Shown in pieces: positions 62,501-64,000 of a stretch of DNA of 64,000 bases. Origin of the DNA: an uncultured Altererythrobacter sp. Lineage in GTDB: Bacteria > Pseudomonadota > Alphaproteobacteria > Sphingomonadales > Sphingomonadaceae. The position numbers and the translations under genes are program-made. The stretch lies in contig CANLLZ010000002.1 in the NCBI GenBank assembly GCA_947492235.1, positions 1,021,297 to 1,085,296 on the forward strand, given 5' to 3'. The notes under the pieces were generated by a model. That model saw only the letters and a program-made list of their open reading frames with translations, had not been told where the DNA came from and searched no databases. How positions within the stretch are numbered: the first letter of the stretch is position 1; each line of letters starts with the position of its first letter.

Positions 62501-64000
62501 CAGCATCGGCAACAGCAGCGCGACCTACAACCTCGCCGGTCTTGCCGCACCGAGCGCGGGTACTTTTGTGCTGACCATTGACCAGAACGGACGGCTGGCG
62601 ACGGTGGCTAGTTCCAGCTTGTCGGGCGATGCGCGGTTCACCGGGCTCGATCGACCGCAGGATGGGACTGCGCCTTGCAATACCAATGGCGGGGCTTCCA
62701 CCACTCTCGAATGCGGTGTCAATTCGTCAGCTACCCCAAATTTTTCAACCGCCCTTGGTGCCGCAGCCAGTGCAAATATTCAGTCAACAGCGGTAGGCTA
62801 TGATGCGATAGCTGCCGGACAACAGGCGATATCGATCGGGCAGGGATCTGACGCCACATCGAACAGATCGTCCGCCGTGGGGACCTTCAGTCAGGCAGGC
62901 GCAACCGATTCAACGGCAGTCGGTCATGACAGCAGGGCATCGCAAGCCGGTTCAACCGCTATCGGCAAATCCGCAAATAGCGCTGGTATCCAAGCTACCG
63001 CGCTTGGAAATCTCGCCCAAGCCACTTCGGCCGGGTCGGTAGCGGTGGGCGCAGGCTCGTCCGTGTCGGGAACCAATGGCATCACAATAGGCCACGACAG
63101 TTCCTCTACGGGCATTGGCACAATCGCCATTGGAGGCGATGGGAGTGATAGCGACACGCTGGGAGCCCGGGCAACCGGCGGCAGCGGAGCCATTGCTATC
63201 GGTGCCGACAGCCTGGCCAGCGGGATCGATTCAATCGCTCTGGGTGAGACAGCCACTGCGACAGGCTCGTCTGCTATTGCCATTGGCGACCTTGCCCAGT
63301 CGACCAGCAACGATACGGTGGCGATCGGCGAAGGAGCGGAAGCCTCCCTGACTGGAGCCATCGCCATGGGCGACGGCGCAATATCTTCTGGGACTGAATC
63401 CATATCCATCGGCGACTTGTCGACAGCCTCGCAGTCCGACGCTGTTGCGATCGGTTCCGGTTCAGACGCGACCGGATCCTCTGCCGTCGCGCTGGGCGGG
63501 GACGCAGGTGATGGCGATTTCTTGGGTGCACAGGCAACGGCCAGTGGCGCGTTGGCTTTGGGAGCGGACACGGTTGCTTCCGGTATCGAGTCTTCCGCGG
63601 TGGGTTACCAGAGTTTGGGGAGCGCTGATGGAGCCTCCGCGTTCGGGCGCGCAGCTAATGCCGGGGGTGTGAACTCGACAGCACTCGGAAACGGCGCGAA
63701 CAGCGGGGGAGGCGGGGCGACGGCTATCGGCAATGGTGCCTTTGCTACGTCCAACCGCTCCACCGCCGTCGGGCGCGGGTCACGGGCACTAAGAGCCGAT
63801 GCGACCGCGGTAGGCCAAGGTGCCCGGGCGGGCGGCATTCGCTCCACTGCGGTCGGTAACGGCGCAACCGCCAATTTCACCGATGCGACCGCTATCGGTT
63901 CGGGAGCGACCAGCACCCGCTCCAATCAGGTCACTCTGGGCGGTGCCGGTTCTTCCGTCGTGGTTGCCGACATAGATGCCAGCACAGCGCAGCAGGTCGG
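59505..64000 (+). CDS. YadA-head-like giant repeat adhesin (3' end outside window)
   Basis: At least 1498 codons; still open at the window end. Signal peptide MRNHLLLSAASVAIAFACNAQPAIA, a Cys-containing head segment (ECPAAETEQAAMLALLDEE), then a module GLDQPQGATASC ... LECGVNS followed by dozens of YadA-like head repeats of the type TAVGxxAxAxG. The module recurs near 62640 (GLDRPQDGTAPC ... LECGVNS). Proteins of this kind are trimeric autotransporter adhesins; the stalk and anchor would lie past the window. ATG follows CGGGAGAAATTGAA. The antisense strand also has long open frames, a composition effect. Confidence 0.9.
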   Translation, partial: MRNHLLLSAASVAIAFACNAQPAIASEECPAAETEQAAMLALLDEERAVDCATAALGIEQVTAAQRGVLLSTYAGTGPRGTVAALTARRENTAGETTPIAGLDQPQGATASCVTNSGSNSRLECGVNSVASAPGATAVGSDATASGDFSTALGRDAQATANNATAVGEGSRATGVGSTAVGEGANASIQLSTAVGQSSSAGNGASALGVQANASGGDSLALGRSALSSGADSISVGAGSGATATNATSVGAGAQALGTSSTALGQAASAGGQSAIAIGHASNASGPGAVAVGDAALASQSSALAVGTSAIASFGQSTAVGTSASATATSAVAVGQSASAAGVSSLSVGALAQAQAAQSVALGQSAISSGSGAISLGDSAQASGERSIAIGEDSEALVNGSIAIGADGADAGSGGAIAGGVNSTAVGTDATAPAAEASAFGAGATTAGTQATAIGASAIAASNGSTAIGYSAVGSFNALAAGFESTADGGRSVALGSFARSVGTQSVALGGGLDAATAPLASGQLGIAIGSGSTAGAVAQGLSSIAIGSDSTALSNNTVAVGANADATAFDAAAIGANAQATGASALALGDTAAASANDTVALGVNAAASGVSSFAGGSGAGALGEASIALGLNSNVGAGGANGIAVGTNASASGDSGLAAGISANAGGSTTIALGSFANAAGASAIAAGKNSSAGADHTIAIGGDTTFDGDADGAVASGFRAIAIGADSEATGANALGLGFNTEATGFNAVGIGPSARAIAQETIAVGSGAIANASRSIALGIGANTTNASSIALGTLTQSGGISSVAVGGDGDDAGANGAVASADYATAVGSDALADANLASAYGASAIAEGISSTALGNLANVGTDGVEATAVGYQSSASALRASAFGRNSVASGANTTAVGSGAQATGGGASAFGLAARATANRATTVGRASTASNADTVAVGHAATASGNRGTAIGNAALAGQTSTTAIGDGAQANFARSLAIGFGTVSTGADNVSIGNSSATYNLAGLAAPSAGTFVLTIDQNGRLATVASSSLSGDARFTGLDRPQDGTAPCNTNGGASTTLECGVNSSATPNFSTALGAAASANIQSTAVGYDAIAAGQQAISIGQGSDATSNRSSAVGTFSQAGATDSTAVGHDSRASQAGSTAIGKSANSAGIQATALGNLAQATSAGSVAVGAGSSVSGTNGITIGHDSSSTGIGTIAIGGDGSDSDTLGARATGGSGAIAIGADSLASGIDSIALGETATATGSSAIAIGDLAQSTSNDTVAIGEGAEASLTGAIAMGDGAISSGTESISIGDLSTASQSDAVAIGSGSDATGSSAVALGGDAGDGDFLGAQATASGALALGADTVASGIESSAVGYQSLGSADGASAFGRAANAGGVNSTALGNGANSGGGGATAIGNGAFATSNRSTAVGRGSRALRADATAVGQGARAGGIRSTAVGNGATANFTDATAIGSGATSTRSNQVTLGGAGSSVVVADIDASTAQQV

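Noticed and set aside
61238..63925. Several long frames antisense to the adhesin (240, 215 and 106 codons)
   Set aside because: They have Ala/Pro/Ser-rich repetitive content expected from the reverse of regular adhesin repeats.
59505..64000. CRISPR array reading of the regular repeats
   Set aside because: Repeats are protein-coding, in frame, degenerate and of variable spacing; no cas genes occur.

Overview
The window looks like chromosomal DNA of a high-GC alphaproteobacterium of the order Sphingomonadales, most likely Erythrobacteraceae (Erythrobacter/Qipengyuania/Altererythrobacter type). I infer this from the gene families and their style: a bacterial alternative oxidase, glutathione-dependent formaldehyde oxidation, a metX-metW pair, an hflK-hflC-degP cluster, PEP-CTERM-type surface protein biology, several GTG/TTG starts and many 1-11 nt gene overlaps. 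No rRNA or species marker is present, so the genus is not fixed.

Layout. 1-8243 is core: a cut acyl-CoA dehydrogenase, tRNA-Leu(GAG), a zinc-ribbon membrane protein, a tight ftsE-ftsX-ydcF-plsC operon, hisC, and metX-metW. 8288-9124 is an AT-rich orphan gene. 9170-16916 holds detoxification and redox genes (fghA, VOC protein, formaldehyde dehydrogenase, alternative oxidase, AhpD-like protein, semialdehyde dehydrogenase, GST). 16917-17279 is a gene-free stretch with five perfect hairpins. 17280-37224 holds msrB, a class A PBP, degP, hflC, hflK, an Mrp/ApbC ATPase, an orphan molybdenum hydroxylase large subunit, hemH, a P450, a small SDH assembly factor missed by length filters, rsmB, msrA, an exported methyltransferase, aguB, folK, a PEP-CTERM-like protein and a TPR lipoprotein.

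37332-49311 is an integrated element of about 12 kb. It lies in tRNA-Lys(TTT) and is bounded by a perfect 58-bp direct repeat: the 3' half of the tRNA gene plus a few bases. Next to attL it carries a tyrosine integrase, a 209-aa probable regulator, a divergent promoter region with two copies of an 18-bp operator, a small HTH protein and a protein with rolling-circle Rep (HUH and YxxK) motifs. Its cargo is an overlapping two-gene unit with no recognised function: a 1437-aa helical-repeat protein with a PIN-nuclease-like C-terminal region, and a 638-aa helical partner. A serine resolvase and a small exported protein follow. The cargo pair is the best candidate in the window for an undescribed system, plausibly conflict or defence related; that is inference from architecture and location.

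49401-59329 is chromosome again: a LysM-FecR protein next to a CHASE2 histidine kinase, convergent with an OmpR-type regulator and a lipoprotein, then a very large MASE1 hybrid kinase, and an SDR dehydrogenase. 59505-64000 is the 5' part, at least 1498 codons, of a giant YadA-head-like repeat adhesin that runs off the window and shows a large internal duplication with different repeat numbers in each copy.
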